Notes: generated by a model not told the origin, from the sequence alone. DNA of 41,109 nt from Micromonospora foliorum (GCF_022229015.1 NZ_JAKKFF010000091.1:1-41109), one strand, 5' to 3'; shown: positions 8,599 to 17,304, numbered from the stretch's first letter. Numbers and translations are program-made.

Positions 8599-10707
8599 AT
8601 GCGCAGACGCCTGCGACCCGTCCTCGGTGCGGCCATGGCCGCACTCGCCGTCATCGCCTGTACCACCCCGGCCACCCCGGCCAGCGCCGCCGACGCCCCG
8701 TACGACGTGCTGGTCTTCTCCAAGACCGCCGGTTTCCGGCACGACGCGATCCCGGTCGGCATCCAGACCATCCGCGACCTGGGCGCGGCGAACAACTTCA
8801 CTGTCACCGCGACCGAGGACGCCGCCGCGTTCACCACGAGCAACCTCAACCAGTACGAGGCGGTCGTCTTCCTCAACACCACCGGCGACGTGCTCAACGC
8901 CACCCAGCAGACCGCCTTCGAGTCGTACATCGGCTCGGGCCGCGGGTACGTGGGTGTGCACGCCGCCGCCGACACCGAGTACGACTGGCCGTTCTACGGC
9001 AACCTCGTGGGGGCGTGGTTCGCCTCGCACCCCGCGATCCAGCAGGCCAACATGAAGGTGGAGGACCGGGGTCACGCGGCGACCGCGCACCTGCCGCAGA
9101 CCTGGACCCGCACCGACGAGTGGTACAACTACCGCACCAACGCCCGGTCGAGCGCCCACGTGCTGGCCACCCTGGACGAGTCGTCGTACTCCGGCGGCGG
9201 CATGGGCGCCGACCACCCGCTGAGCTGGTGCAAGAGCTACAGCGGTGGGCGGTCCTTCTACACCGGCGCGGGGCACACCCAGGCGTCGTACGCGGAGTCC
9301 GGGTTCCGGAACCACCTGCTCGGCGGCATCCGGTACGCCTCCGGTCGGAGCAAGGCCGACTGCCGGCCCGAGACCGGCTACACCCCGCTGTTCAACGGCT
9401 CGACGGCCGGTTGGTCACAGGCCGGCCCGGGCAGCTTCACCAACTCCGACGCCACCCTGACCTCGGTCGGCGGCATGGGGCTGTACTGGTACAACGCCAA
9501 GCAGTTCACCAACTACTCGTTGAAGCTGGACTGGAAGCTGGCCGGTGACGACAACTCCGGCATCTTCATCGGGTTCCCGCCGTCGAGTGACCCGTGGTCG
9601 GCGGTGGACAACGGTTACGAGATCCAGATCGACGCCACCGACGCGACCGACCGCACCACCGGCGCGGTCTATACCTTCAAGTCCGCCGACATCGCGGCCC
9701 GTGACGCGGCCCTGAACGCGGCGGGGGAGTGGAACACGTACGAACTGCTGGTCGAGGGCGAGCGGCTGCAGATCTTCCTCAACGGGGTGAAGATCAACGA
9801 CTTCACCAACACCAACCCGGTCCGCTCGCTGGCCGGCCACATCGGCATCCAGAACCACGGCACCGGTGACGACGCCTCCTTCCGCAACATCCGGATCAAG
9901 GAGCTGGGCACCACGCCGCCGCCCACTGGCACGATCCAGGCCGAGGCGTTCAGCTCGGCCAACGGGGTCTCCGCGTTCACCAAGGCGGGCGCCAACGGTG
10001 GGCAGACCATCGGCTACATCGACCCGGGCGACTGGGCCGCGTACAACGGGGTCAACCTGACCGGGGTCACCTCGTTCACGGCCCGGGTCGTCTCCGGCGG
10101 CGCGGGTGGCAACATCCAGGTGCGCACCGGCTCGGCCACCGGCCCGGTGCTCGGCACGGTCGCCGTGCCGAACACCGGCAGTTGGACGACCTTCGCCAAC
10201 GTCTCCACGGCGCTGTCCAACGTCCCGTCCAGCACCCAGAACCTGTACCTCACCTTCACCGGTACCGGCACGGGGCTCTTCGATTTGGACGACTTCACCC
10301 TGGTCAAGGGCACTGGGGGCGGCACCGGGGTCGGCCCGATCAAGGGTCTCGCCGGCAAGTGCCTGGACGTGCGCAACGGCGCCACCGCCGACGGCACCCA
10401 GATCCAGATCTACACCTGCAACAGCAGCACGGCGCAGACCTGGACCGTGACGCCGAACTCGACGATCAAGGCGCTCGGCAAGTGCCTGGACGTCTCCGGC
10501 AGTGGCACCGCCGACGGCACCAAGATCCAGCTCTGGACCTGCAACGGCAGCGGCGCGCAGAACTGGGCGGCCCAGTCCGACGGCACCCTGCGCAACCCGT
10601 CGTCGGGCAAGTGCCTGGACGTCTCCGGCAACAACTCCGCCGACAGCACCATCGTGCACCTCTGGACCTGCCTCAACGCGGCCAACCAGAAGTGGACCCT
10701 GCCCTGA
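8599..10707 (+). CDS. Secreted ThuA + DUF1080 (3-keto-glycoside hydrolase-like) protein with CBM6 and ricin-lectin domains
   Basis: A 702-residue exported protein. The signal sequence spans about residues 1-33; VIAC at 17-20 fits a lipobox, while ASA at 29-31 fits ordinary cleavage, so anchoring is unresolved. Residues 34-255 are a ThuA-like fold (YDVLVFSKTAGFRHD, GVHAAADTEYDWPFY). Residues about 258-440 are DUF1080, the laminarinase-like fold now linked to 3-keto-disaccharide hydrolysis (LKLDWKLAGDDNSGIFIGFP, NGYEIQIDA, GHIGIQNHG). CBM6 (about 444-572) and a ricin B lectin (about 578-702) complete it. RBS TTAGGAGAG precedes the ATG. It likely works on the product of the upstream dehydrogenase at the cell surface or on polymer; substrate unknown. 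Confidence 0.88.
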   Translation: MRRRLRPVLGAAMAALAVIACTTPATPASAADAPYDVLVFSKTAGFRHDAIPVGIQTIRDLGAANNFTVTATEDAAAFTTSNLNQYEAVVFLNTTGDVLNATQQTAFESYIGSGRGYVGVHAAADTEYDWPFYGNLVGAWFASHPAIQQANMKVEDRGHAATAHLPQTWTRTDEWYNYRTNARSSAHVLATLDESSYSGGGMGADHPLSWCKSYSGGRSFYTGAGHTQASYAESGFRNHLLGGIRYASGRSKADCRPETGYTPLFNGSTAGWSQAGPGSFTNSDATLTSVGGMGLYWYNAKQFTNYSLKLDWKLAGDDNSGIFIGFPPSSDPWSAVDNGYEIQIDATDATDRTTGAVYTFKSADIAARDAALNAAGEWNTYELLVEGERLQIFLNGVKINDFTNTNPVRSLAGHIGIQNHGTGDDASFRNIRIKELGTTPPPTGTIQAEAFSSANGVSAFTKAGANGGQTIGYIDPGDWAAYNGVNLTGVTSFTARVVSGGAGGNIQVRTGSATGPVLGTVAVPNTGSWTTFANVSTALSNVPSSTQNLYLTFTGTGTGLFDLDDFTLVKGTGGGTGVGPIKGLAGKCLDVRNGATADGTQIQIYTCNSSTAQTWTVTPNSTIKALGKCLDVSGSGTADGTKIQLWTCNGSGAQNWAAQSDGTLRNPSSGKCLDVSGNNSADSTIVHLWTCLNAANQKWTLP

Positions 10708-10716
10708 CCAACTGAC

Positions 10717-10753
10717 CCGGAGGGCCCGCGACGCACGTCGTCGGCCCCTCCGG
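10717..10753 (+). terminator. Terminator-like hairpin after the ThuA/DUF1080 gene
   Basis: CCGGAGGG (10717-10724) pairs with CCCTCCGG (10746-10753), with an inner CGACG/CGTCG stem. It begins ten bases after the stop codon and lacks a U-run, like many actinobacterial terminators. Confidence 0.6.
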
Positions 10754-10852
10754 CCCAGCCGGCCTGACCGCCGACGTGCCCGGCCGACGTGCCCGGTCGA
10801 CGTCCCCCGCCGACCGGTCGCATCGTCAAAGCGCGACGAGCGGTGTCTCCAA

Positions 10853-10902
10853 CGAGCGTGATGCCTCTGAGTCATTGTGATGACTCAGAGGCATCACGCT
10901 CG
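10853..10902. repeat. Long perfect palindrome (22-bp arms, 6-nt loop)
   Basis: The arm at 10853-10874 (CGAGCGTGATGCCTCTGAGT plus CA) is matched exactly by its reverse complement at 10881-10902. Beyond a 7-nt bulge on the left, CGGTG (10841-10845) pairs with CACCG (10903-10907). Further imperfect pairing extends the symmetric zone to roughly 10831-10917. It is separate from the ordinary terminator at 10717-10753. It could be a bidirectional terminator, a protein-binding site or a non-autonomous palindromic element of the REP/MITE kind. Confidence 0.85.
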
Positions 10903-11007
10903 CACCGCTTCGTCCGCCGGGTCGCCATCCCGACGGGCACCGCATGCGGGGTTGTCGGCGTGGACGCCGCCGACCGGCTCACAGCGGGCTGCCGTACCTT
11001 GACCTGC

Positions 11008-11511
11008 ATGGGGTTGTTCGCGCAGTGGCGTGGGACGGTGCTGGCGCGAGGCCATCAGCTGCTCGGTGCGCTGGGCCGGGCCGACGAGCCCGACGACCCG
11101 TCCGAGCCGGCGCCCAGCCTCAACCGTCTCGGCGCGTTGGTGGAGGGCTTCACCACCGGTCAACCGGTGCGGTGGTCCATGGCCGGGCAACCCCGGCCGC
11201 TGCCCGGCCCGGTCGACGTGGTGGCGTACCGGATCATCGAGGAAGCGCTCACCAACGCCTGCCGACACGCGCCGGGCGCCCCGGTCGGGGTCCGCCTGCG
11301 CTACGACGCCGCGGGCATCACCATCGAGGTCCGCGACGAGGGCGCCGGTCCCGCTCCGTCCGGCGGCGGCACCCCGGCGGCCGGTCGGGGTCTGCTCGGG
11401 GTACGCAGGCGCGCCGAGCGGCTCGGCGGCACGTTCTCGGCCGGCCCGCGCGCCGGTGGCGGCTTCACCGTACGGGCTGTCCTGCCCGCACCCGAGGAAA
11501 TGATCGGATGA
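11008..11511 (+). CDS. Orphan HATPase_c protein (NarL-type sensor kinase ATPase half)
   Basis: A 167-residue protein that contains only the ATP-binding half of a NarL/LytS-type sensor kinase. The N box [11 protein letters not shown] is near residue 76, the G1 box VRDEGAGP near 110, and the G2 region [16 protein letters not shown] near 128. The dimerisation/phosphoacceptor helix (HisKA_3) and any sensor or membrane segment are absent. The open frame extends upstream to 10789 across the palindrome, but that part has no kinase character, so I chose the ATG at 11008. It may be a truncated kinase or a stand-alone ATPase. No response regulator follows: an ATG overlapping the stop opens a frame of only 15 codons. 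Confidence 0.7.
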   Translation: MGLFAQWRGTVLARGHQLLGALGRADEPDDPSEPAPSLNRLGALVEGFTTGQPVRWSMAGQPRPLPGPVDVVAYRIIEEALTNACRHAPGAPVGVRLRYDAAGITIEVRDEGAGPAPSGGGTPAAGRGLLGVRRRAERLGGTFSAGPRAGGGFTVRAVLPAPEEMIG

Positions 11512-11722
11512 TCGGCCGAGCGCAGGGCTTCCCCGATGGGGTAGTGCGGAAATAGGGTGGGGGCGGCTACCGTGCTGGTGGCCGGTGACCCGGTGGGAGG
11601 CGCAACCCGCCGGGCTCAGGTGTGTTCCGCACCCACCGGTGACCGCCCGCGTGCCGCGTACGTCCGGTCACCCTCGCCCCGGTCCGCACATGGAATCCCC
11701 ATCACAACAGGGGAGAAGGACA

Positions 11723-12730
11723 ATGGCGCGACCCATCACGCTCTTCACCGGCCAGTGGGCCGACCTTCCATTCGAAGAGGTCTGCCGGCTCGCCTCCGAG
11801 TGGGGCTACGACGGTCTGGAGATCGCCTGCTGGGGCGACCACTTCGAGGTCGACAAGGCGCTCGCCGACGACTCGTACGTCGAGCGCAAGCGGGAGACCC
11901 TCGCGAAGCACAACCTTGAGGTTTTCACGATCTCCAACCACCTCGTTGGTCAGGCGGTCTGCGACCACCCGATCGACGAGCGGCACCAGGACATCCTGCC
12001 CGGCCGCATCTGGGGCGACGGGGAGCCCGAGGGGGTTCGTCAGCGGGCCGCCGAGGAGATCAAGGACACCGCGCGGGCGGCGGCGAAGCTCGGGGTGAAG
12101 ACGGTCGTCGGCTTCACCGGTTCGTCGATCTGGCACACCCTCGCGATGTTCCCGCCGGTGCCGCCGTCGATGATCGAGCGCGGCTACCAGGACTTCGCCG
12201 ACCGGTGGAACCCCATCCTCGACGTGTTCGACGAGGTGGGGGTGCGGTTCGCGCACGAGGTGCACCCGAGCGAGATCGCGTACGACTACTGGACGACGAA
12301 GCGGACGCTGGAGGCGATCGGCAACCGGCCCGCGTTCGGGCTGAACTGGGACCCGTCGCACTTCGTCTGGCAGGAGCTGGACCCGGTGAACTTCATCTTC
12401 GACTTCGCCGACCGCATCTACCACGTGGACTGCAAGGACGCGAAGGTGCGTACCGGGGACGGCCGGCGTGGCCGGCTCGCCTCGCACCTGCCCTGGGCCG
12501 ACCTGCGGCGCGGGTGGGACTTCGTCTCCACCGGCCACGGCGACGTGCCCTGGGAGGACTGCTTCCGCGCGTTGAACGCGATCGGCTACACCGGCCCGAT
12601 CTCGGTCGAGTGGGAAGACGCCGGCATGGACCGGCTGGTCGGCGCCCCGGAGGCGTTGCAGTTCGTTCGCCGGCTCGCCTTCGACGCACCGAGCGCCGCC
12701 TTCGACGCGGCGTTCAGCAGCAAGGACTGA
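11723..12730 (+). CDS. Sugar phosphate isomerase/epimerase-like TIM-barrel protein
   Basis: A 335-residue cytoplasmic protein of the xylose-isomerase-like TIM-barrel (AP endonuclease 2) superfamily. Candidate metal ligands lie in [11 protein letters not shown] (near residue 178), LNWDPSHF (near 210), YHVDCKDAK (near 232) and [10 protein letters not shown] (near 294). The start [20 protein letters not shown] is typical of the family. The ATG at 11723 follows GGGGAGAAGGA. Paralogues often act in inositol, 3-keto-sugar or other oxidised sugar pathways. Lying downstream of two secreted 3-keto-sugar-type enzymes, it may process the imported product; that link is inference. A strong hairpin follows the stop. 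Confidence 0.85.
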   Translation: MARPITLFTGQWADLPFEEVCRLASEWGYDGLEIACWGDHFEVDKALADDSYVERKRETLAKHNLEVFTISNHLVGQAVCDHPIDERHQDILPGRIWGDGEPEGVRQRAAEEIKDTARAAAKLGVKTVVGFTGSSIWHTLAMFPPVPPSMIERGYQDFADRWNPILDVFDEVGVRFAHEVHPSEIAYDYWTTKRTLEAIGNRPAFGLNWDPSHFVWQELDPVNFIFDFADRIYHVDCKDAKVRTGDGRRGRLASHLPWADLRRGWDFVSTGHGDVPWEDCFRALNAIGYTGPISVEWEDAGMDRLVGAPEALQFVRRLAFDAPSAAFDAAFSSKD

Positions 12731-12748
12731 CCGCACTCCGGACAGACC

Positions 12749-12780
12749 ACGGGCCGGTCGCCCTGCGGCGACCGGCCCGT
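12749..12780 (+). terminator. Intrinsic terminator hairpin
   Basis: A perfect 14-bp stem, ACGGGCCGGTCGCC (12749-12762) with its complement at 12767-12780, closes a CTGC loop 18 bp after the isomerase stop. It lies between convergent genes and could serve both. Confidence 0.8.
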
Positions 12781-12794
12781 CGACGTGCGATGGG

Positions 12795-13199
12795 TCAGAG
12801 CGTGCTGGCGTTCGTGCCCGAGCCGGACGGCTTGGTGCGGGGGTTCGTGGACGACGGCGACCCGGAGGTCGTGCCGACCGTGCTGGTGCCCGCCTTGGCG
12901 CCCACGGTGGCGGGCGTGCCGGCGAACGCGTCGTCGGCGGCGGTCAGCTCCTGCTTGCCGGTGCTGCCGTTACCGGTGCCCAGCTTCTCGGCCAGTTTGG
13001 TCTGGCCGAGCTTGTCCTTGCCCTCGCTGTAGAGCTTGTTGGCCTGGGCCTGCGCGACCCCGGCCGCCTCCTGGACGGTCGGGTGGTCGAGCACCTTGCG
13101 GCCCCGGACCACGAGCTCTTCGTACTTTTCCCGGCCGGCACGGGCGCCCAGGACGAATCCCGCAGCCAGCCCGCCAAGAAACATGATCTTTCCGCGCAT
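12795..13199 (-). CDS. YtxH-like small anchored protein
   Basis: A 134-residue protein beginning with a short hydrophobic, glycine-rich helix (IMFLGGLAAGFVLGARAG) followed by REKYEEL. This is the usual architecture of actinobacterial YtxH-domain proteins. The middle is helical and charged (QAQANKLYSEGKDKLGQTKL), and the C-terminal third is low-complexity Gly/Ser/Thr/Pro. It is probably membrane-anchored and possibly stress-related; function unknown. GGAAGGAG lies upstream of the ATG on the minus strand. Convergent with the isomerase gene. Confidence 0.8.
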   Translation of the reverse strand: MRGKIMFLGGLAAGFVLGARAGREKYEELVVRGRKVLDHPTVQEAAGVAQAQANKLYSEGKDKLGQTKLAEKLGTGNGSTGKQELTAADDAFAGTPATVGAKAGTSTVGTTSGSPSSTNPRTKPSGSGTNASTL

Positions 13200-13381
13200 G
13201 GCGGCTCCTTCCGTACCTGACGCGCCGTCGCCCCGGCGAGTTGCCCCGTCGGAAGGCGACCTGTTCGCGCCTGCGTCCTCTGTCCGCAGCTAACTACCCA
13301 TCCTGCTCCCCGCTCAAGCATGCTTGTGCCGGGATGGCGATTTACCCCTATTGTCAATGCGACGGCAGGGAGGGAACCCAC

Positions 13382-13410
13382 TGGACCACCACCCGGGGAA
13401 GTCCTGTACT
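13382..13410 (+). promoter_or_regulatory. Possible promoter of tRNA-Asn
   Basis: TGGACC (13382-13387) and TGTACT (13405-13410), separated by 17 bp, lie about 50 bp before the tRNA. Motif match is modest. The rest of the 13200-13460 gap shows no gene I can support. Confidence 0.3.
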
Positions 13411-13460
13411 CTTGTCCCGTCGCACGGCGTCGGGGAGATCCGAAGTCGCGCGGAGCACGA

Positions 13461-13533
13461 TCCCCTGTAGCTCAATTGGCAGAGCAGCCGGCTGTTAACC
13501 GGCAGGTTATTGGTTCGAGTCCAATCGGGGGAG
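13461..13533 (+). tRNA. tRNA-Asn (GTT)
   Basis: A complete 73-nt cloverleaf. The acceptor TCCCCTG pairs with CGGGGGA (one T-G pair) and discriminator G follows. The anticodon stem GCCGG/CCGGC encloses loop CTGTTAA with anticodon GTT at 13494-13496, and the T arm has GGTTCGAGTCC. The CCA end is not encoded. Confidence 0.97.
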
Positions 13534-13545
13534 CTTTTCCCACGT

Positions 13546-13577
13546 ACGCCCGTCAGCCACCAGCCGACGGGCGTTTT
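13546..13577 (+). terminator. Intrinsic terminator after tRNA-Asn
   Basis: ACGCCCGTC (13546-13554) pairs with GACGGGCGT (13566-13574), followed by TTT completing a TTTT run, 12 bp after the tRNA. A classical rho-independent shape. Confidence 0.85.
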
Positions 13578-13689
13578 CGTGTGTGTGACCTGGTTTCACC
13601 CACCTGCGACCTGCTTGCCCGGCAGGATGGTCGATGTCGACTGAGGCTCCCGCTGCGTCGATTGATGCGTCGATCCTTGGGGTGAGTGC

Positions 13690-15807
13690 ATGTTCGGACG
13701 AGGCGGCAAGGCCACGCTGATCGCGGTGGCGGTCGTGCTGGCCTGGCTGGTGATCGGCGGTGTGGCCGGCCCGTACGCGGGGCGCCTCAGCGAGGTCGCC
13801 ACCAACGACAACGCCGCCTTCCTGCCCACCGACGCCGAGGCGACCCGCGCCCAGGGCCTCGCCGGCGAGTTCGTCGACCGGCAGACCATCCCCGCGCTTG
13901 TCGTCTACGAGCGGCCCGCCGGGATCACCGACGCGGACCGGCAGCGGGTGAGCGCCGACGCCGCCCGGTTCGCCCAGATCCCCGGCGTGGTCACCCCACT
14001 GCCCCCACCCATACCGAGCGACGACGGCCAGGCCCTCCAGGTCGTCGTACCGGTGGACGACGCCGACGGCGAGGAGATCGGCGCGGTCGTCGAGCACCTG
14101 CGCGACATCACCGGCGGTGACCGGGACGGCCTCACCGTGGACGTCTCCGGCCCGGCCGGCCTGCTCGCCGACCTGATCGAGGTCTTCTCCGCCATCGACG
14201 GACCACTGCTGCTGGTCACCCTGGTCGTGGTGCTGGTCATCCTGCTGGTCGTCTACCGCAGCCCGGTCCTCTGGATCTTCCCGCTGCTCGCCGCCGGGAT
14301 GTCGTACGCCCTCGCCTCGGTCTTCGTCTACCTGCTCGCCGACGCCGACGTGGTCAAGCTCAACGGGCAGGCCCAGGGCATCCTCACCGTGCTGGTCTTC
14401 GGCGCCGGCACCGACTACGCGCTGCTGCTGATCGCCCGCTACCGGGAGGAGTTGCACCGGCACGACCGCCCCCGGGACGCCATGAAGACCGCCTGGAAGG
14501 GCGCCGCGCCGGCCATCATCGCGTCCGGCGGCACCGTCATCGTCAGCCTGCTCTGCCTGCTGCTGTCCAGCCTCAACTCCAACCGGGCGCTCGGCCCGGT
14601 CGCCGCCATCGGCATCGCCGCCACCCTGCTGGTGATGCTCACCTTCCTACCCGCGCTGCTGGTGCTCGGCGGGCGGTGGGCGTTCTGGCCCCGACGGCCC
14701 CGAGCCGACCAGGCCGACCCGCGAGCCGAACACGGCATCTGGAGCCGCGTCGCCGGCTTCGTGGCCCGGCACGCCCGCCCGATCTGGCTGAGCACCGCCG
14801 TCGTGCTGGCCCTGCTGACGCTCGGCCTCACCCAGCTCGGCGCCACCACCCTGGGCCAGTCCGACCTGTTCACCCAACGCACCGACTCGGTCGACGGCCA
14901 GGAGGTGATCTCCCGGCACTACCCGGCCGGCACCGGCAGCCCGGCCACCATCTTCACCACCGAGCAGACCGCCCGGCAGGTCGCCCAGGTGGCGAAGGAC
15001 GTGCCCGGCGTCGCCGACGTCCGCCCCCTCACTGCCGGCCCGCAGACCGGCCCACCCGATCCGAGTGCCGCCCCGAAGGTCGTCGACGGGCGGGTGCAGC
15101 TGGACGCGACCCTGACCGATCCACCCGACAGTGACGGCGCCGAGCGGACCATCCGCGAGCTGCGGGTGGCCGTCCACCAGGTGCCCGGCGCGGACGCGGT
15201 GGTCGGCGGCTTCACCGCGATCAACGTGGACACCTCGGACGCCGCGAAGCGCGACCAGAACGTCATCATCCCGGTGGTGCTGGTGGTCATCGCGGTCATC
15301 CTGGCCCTGCTGCTGCGTGCGCTGCTCGCCCCGCTGCTGCTGATCGCCACCGTGCTGCTCAGCTTCGCGGCGACCCTCGGCCTCTGCGCGCTGCTGTTCC
15401 GGCACGTCTTCGACTTTCCCGGCGTGGACTCGTCGTTCCCGCTGTTCGCGTTCGTCTTCCTGGTCGCGCTCGGCATCGACTACAACATCTTCCTGATGAG
15501 CCGCGTCCGCGAGGAGTCGGTCAAGCGCGGCACCCGCGCCGGGGTGCTCTCCGGCCTCGCCGTCACCGGCGGGGTGATCACCTCCGCCGGCATCGTGCTC
15601 GCCGCGACCTTCTCCGCCCTCGCCGTCCTGCCACTTGTGGTGCTCGTCGAGTTGGGTACGGCGGTCGCGATCGGGGTACTGATCGACACCATCATCGTCC
15701 GGTCGCTGCTGGTGCCCGCACTCGCGTACGACATCGGGCCGAAAATCTGGTGGCCGGGCCGGTTGTCCCGGGCGAACGGTGAGCGGGAGGCGCGCGGTGC
15801 TGGCTGA
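13690..15807 (+). CDS. MMPL/RND-family transporter
   Basis: A 705-residue integral membrane protein of the MMPL family (RND superfamily). An N-terminal helix is followed by an extracytoplasmic loop (about 40-175) and a block of five or six helices with the motif FGAGTDYALLLIARYREEL (about 237-256). A second helix (about 360-380), a second loop and a second block with ALGIDYNIFLMSRVREE (about 594-610) complete the two-fold RND layout. Such proteins export lipids, siderophores or drugs using proton motive force; the substrate cannot be told. The start is ATG at 13690 after GGGGTGA. The 3' end overlaps the next gene by 11 bp, so the two are probably co-translated. Confidence 0.92.
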   Translation: MFGRGGKATLIAVAVVLAWLVIGGVAGPYAGRLSEVATNDNAAFLPTDAEATRAQGLAGEFVDRQTIPALVVYERPAGITDADRQRVSADAARFAQIPGVVTPLPPPIPSDDGQALQVVVPVDDADGEEIGAVVEHLRDITGGDRDGLTVDVSGPAGLLADLIEVFSAIDGPLLLVTLVVVLVILLVVYRSPVLWIFPLLAAGMSYALASVFVYLLADADVVKLNGQAQGILTVLVFGAGTDYALLLIARYREELHRHDRPRDAMKTAWKGAAPAIIASGGTVIVSLLCLLLSSLNSNRALGPVAAIGIAATLLVMLTFLPALLVLGGRWAFWPRRPRADQADPRAEHGIWSRVAGFVARHARPIWLSTAVVLALLTLGLTQLGATTLGQSDLFTQRTDSVDGQEVISRHYPAGTGSPATIFTTEQTARQVAQVAKDVPGVADVRPLTAGPQTGPPDPSAAPKVVDGRVQLDATLTDPPDSDGAERTIRELRVAVHQVPGADAVVGGFTAINVDTSDAAKRDQNVIIPVVLVVIAVILALLLRALLAPLLLIATVLLSFAATLGLCALLFRHVFDFPGVDSSFPLFAFVFLVALGIDYNIFLMSRVREESVKRGTRAGVLSGLAVTGGVITSAGIVLAATFSALAVLPLVVLVELGTAVAIGVLIDTIIVRSLLVPALAYDIGPKIWWPGRLSRANGEREARGAG

Positions 15808-17035
15808 AACCGATGTGGTCATCGTCGGCGGCGGCCTGGCCGGCCTCGCCGCCGCCCGCCGGCTGCACCGCGCCGGCGTGCCCTGGCGGCTGGTGGAGGC
15901 CGAGGGTCGGCTCGGCGGCCGGGTCGCCACCGACGTGGTCGACGGTCACCTCGTCGACCGGGGCTTCCAGGTGCTCAACACCGCCTACCCCCGGCTCGGC
16001 ACGCTGCTCGACACCGACCAGCTCAACCTCGGCTACTTCACCTCAGGTGTACTGGTCCGCAAGGGCGACAACCTGCTGCGGCTGGTCAACCCGCTGCGCG
16101 AGCCGACCGGCGGGCCCGGCACCGCGCTCGCCGGGGTCGGCTCCCTGCTCGACCGGCTGCGCTTCGCCGCGCTCGCCACCGGCTGCGCCACCCTGCCCGC
16201 GTCCCGGCTGCTCGCCGCCCCGGAGACCAGCACCGAGACGGCGCTGCGCCGCGCCGGCCTCTCCGACGCCATCATCGAGGAGCTGCTGCGACCGTTCCTG
16301 TCAGGCGTGCTCATCGAACGGGAACTCTCCACCTCCAGTCACGTGCTGGCGATGGTGCTGCGCTCCTTCGCCCGCGGCCGGATCGGCCTGCCCGACGAAG
16401 GCATGGCCGCGCTGCCCCGGGCCATCGCCGCACCGCTGTCCGCCGACCTGCTGGACCTGGACACCCCGGTCGCGGAGGTCACCCCGGGCCGGGTCCGCAC
16501 CCAGGCCGGTGACATCCGCTGCCGGGCCGTCGTGGTCGCCGTCGACCCACCCGCCGCGTCCGCGCTGCTGCCGGCCCTGTCGACGGTACGCATGCACAGC
16601 TACACCACCTACTACCACAGCGCTCCCGAGCCGCCGCTCACCGAGCCGATCCTGCTCGTCGACGGCGACCGACGCGAACTCGTCGCCAACACGGTGGTGC
16701 TCAGCAACGCCGCCCCGACGTACGCGCCCACCGGACGGCACCTGATCGCCACCTCGGTGGTCGGCCCGACGGCCCCACCCGAGCCGACCATCCGGGCCGA
16801 GCTGACCCGGCTGTACGGCCGCTCCACGGCCGACTGGGCCCACCTCACCACCGTGGCCGTCCCCGAGGCGCTACCCGCCGCACCACCGCCGCAGGGGCGG
16901 CTGCGCAAGCCGGTGGCGCTGGGGGAGGGCCTGTTCGTGGCCGGTGACCACCGGGACAGCCCATCGATCCAGGGTGCCCTCACCAGCGGCTGGCGGGCTG
17001 CCGGCGCCGTGCTCGACGAGCTGCGCGCCGGCTGA
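15797..17035 (+). CDS. FAD-dependent oxidoreductase (amine oxidase/phytoene desaturase-like)
   Basis: A 412-residue flavoprotein. The N-terminal dinucleotide-binding motif VIVGGGLAGLAAARRL (residues about 7-22) is followed by EAEGRLGGRVATD, typical of the amine oxidase/phytoene desaturase family. The C-terminal FAD motif GLFVAGDHRDSPSIQGALTS is near 376. The frame is open from 15779, but GTG at 15797 has GGGAGG six bases upstream and starts right before the Rossmann strand, so I prefer it. It overlaps the end of the MMPL gene. Substrate unknown; pairing with a lipid-type exporter might mean oxidation of a hydrophobic compound. Confidence 0.88.
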   Translation: MLAETDVVIVGGGLAGLAAARRLHRAGVPWRLVEAEGRLGGRVATDVVDGHLVDRGFQVLNTAYPRLGTLLDTDQLNLGYFTSGVLVRKGDNLLRLVNPLREPTGGPGTALAGVGSLLDRLRFAALATGCATLPASRLLAAPETSTETALRRAGLSDAIIEELLRPFLSGVLIERELSTSSHVLAMVLRSFARGRIGLPDEGMAALPRAIAAPLSADLLDLDTPVAEVTPGRVRTQAGDIRCRAVVVAVDPPAASALLPALSTVRMHSYTTYYHSAPEPPLTEPILLVDGDRRELVANTVVLSNAAPTYAPTGRHLIATSVVGPTAPPEPTIRAELTRLYGRSTADWAHLTTVAVPEALPAAPPPQGRLRKPVALGEGLFVAGDHRDSPSIQGALTSGWRAAGAVLDELRAG

Positions 17036-17113
17036 CAGGCGTACCCGAGCACGCTGTTATATTCCTGTTGCCCATCGTGCTGGTGCAGGCGTGGGCGCCG
17101 GCCGGCTCGGTGC

Positions 17114-17142
17114 TGGCTGCTGATCGCCGAGCGGGATAAGAT
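17114..17142 (+). promoter_or_regulatory. Possible promoter of the CAT tRNA
   Basis: TGGCTG (17114-17119) and TAAGAT (17137-17142) are spaced 17 bp apart, and the tRNA starts 15 bp later. The -10 match is good and the -35 match weak. Confidence 0.4.
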
Positions 17143-17156
17143 CCGGCGCGGTGTTC

Positions 17157-17233
17157 GGGGCGGTAGCTCAGCCGGTTAGAGCAGTCGACTCATAATCGAT
17201 CGGTCACGGGTTCGAGTCCCGTCCGCCCCACCA
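17157..17233 (+). tRNA. tRNA with CAT anticodon (elongator Met, or Ile2)
   Basis: A complete cloverleaf. The acceptor GGGGCGG pairs with CCGCCCC, discriminator A follows, and CCA is encoded (17231-17233). The anticodon loop CTCATAA has CAT at 17191-17193, and the T arm is CGGGTTCGAGTCCCG. A CAT tRNA can be elongator Met or lysidine-modified Ile2, and I cannot separate these by eye. Its 3' half is copied imperfectly at 18598-18645, consistent with use as an integration site. Confidence 0.95.
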
Positions 17234-17304
17234 ACCGTTTACAGGAGAAACAGCCCTCCGCGCCTTCGCAGAGATGATCTCTGTACAACCTGGGTACAAC
17301 CGCG

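Noticed and set aside
5722..9315. 1197-residue open frame on the minus strand across two secreted-enzyme genes
   Set aside because: It is a shadow of high-GC plus-strand genes with clear domains; the translation is Gly/Val/Arg-rich low complexity with no motif.
11508..11555. Response-regulator start overlapping the orphan ATPase stop
   Set aside because: The frame ends after 15 codons and shows no receiver-domain similarity.
13507..14463. 318-residue minus-strand frame over tRNA-Asn and the MMPL start
   Set aside because: It crosses a tRNA and a terminator, and is the reverse complement of conserved MMPL sequence.
17234..17304. Integrase remnant right after the CAT tRNA
   Set aside because: I looked for the end of a tyrosine recombinase in all frames and saw no catalytic motif; the repeated GGGTACAAC/GTACAACC words alone are not enough.
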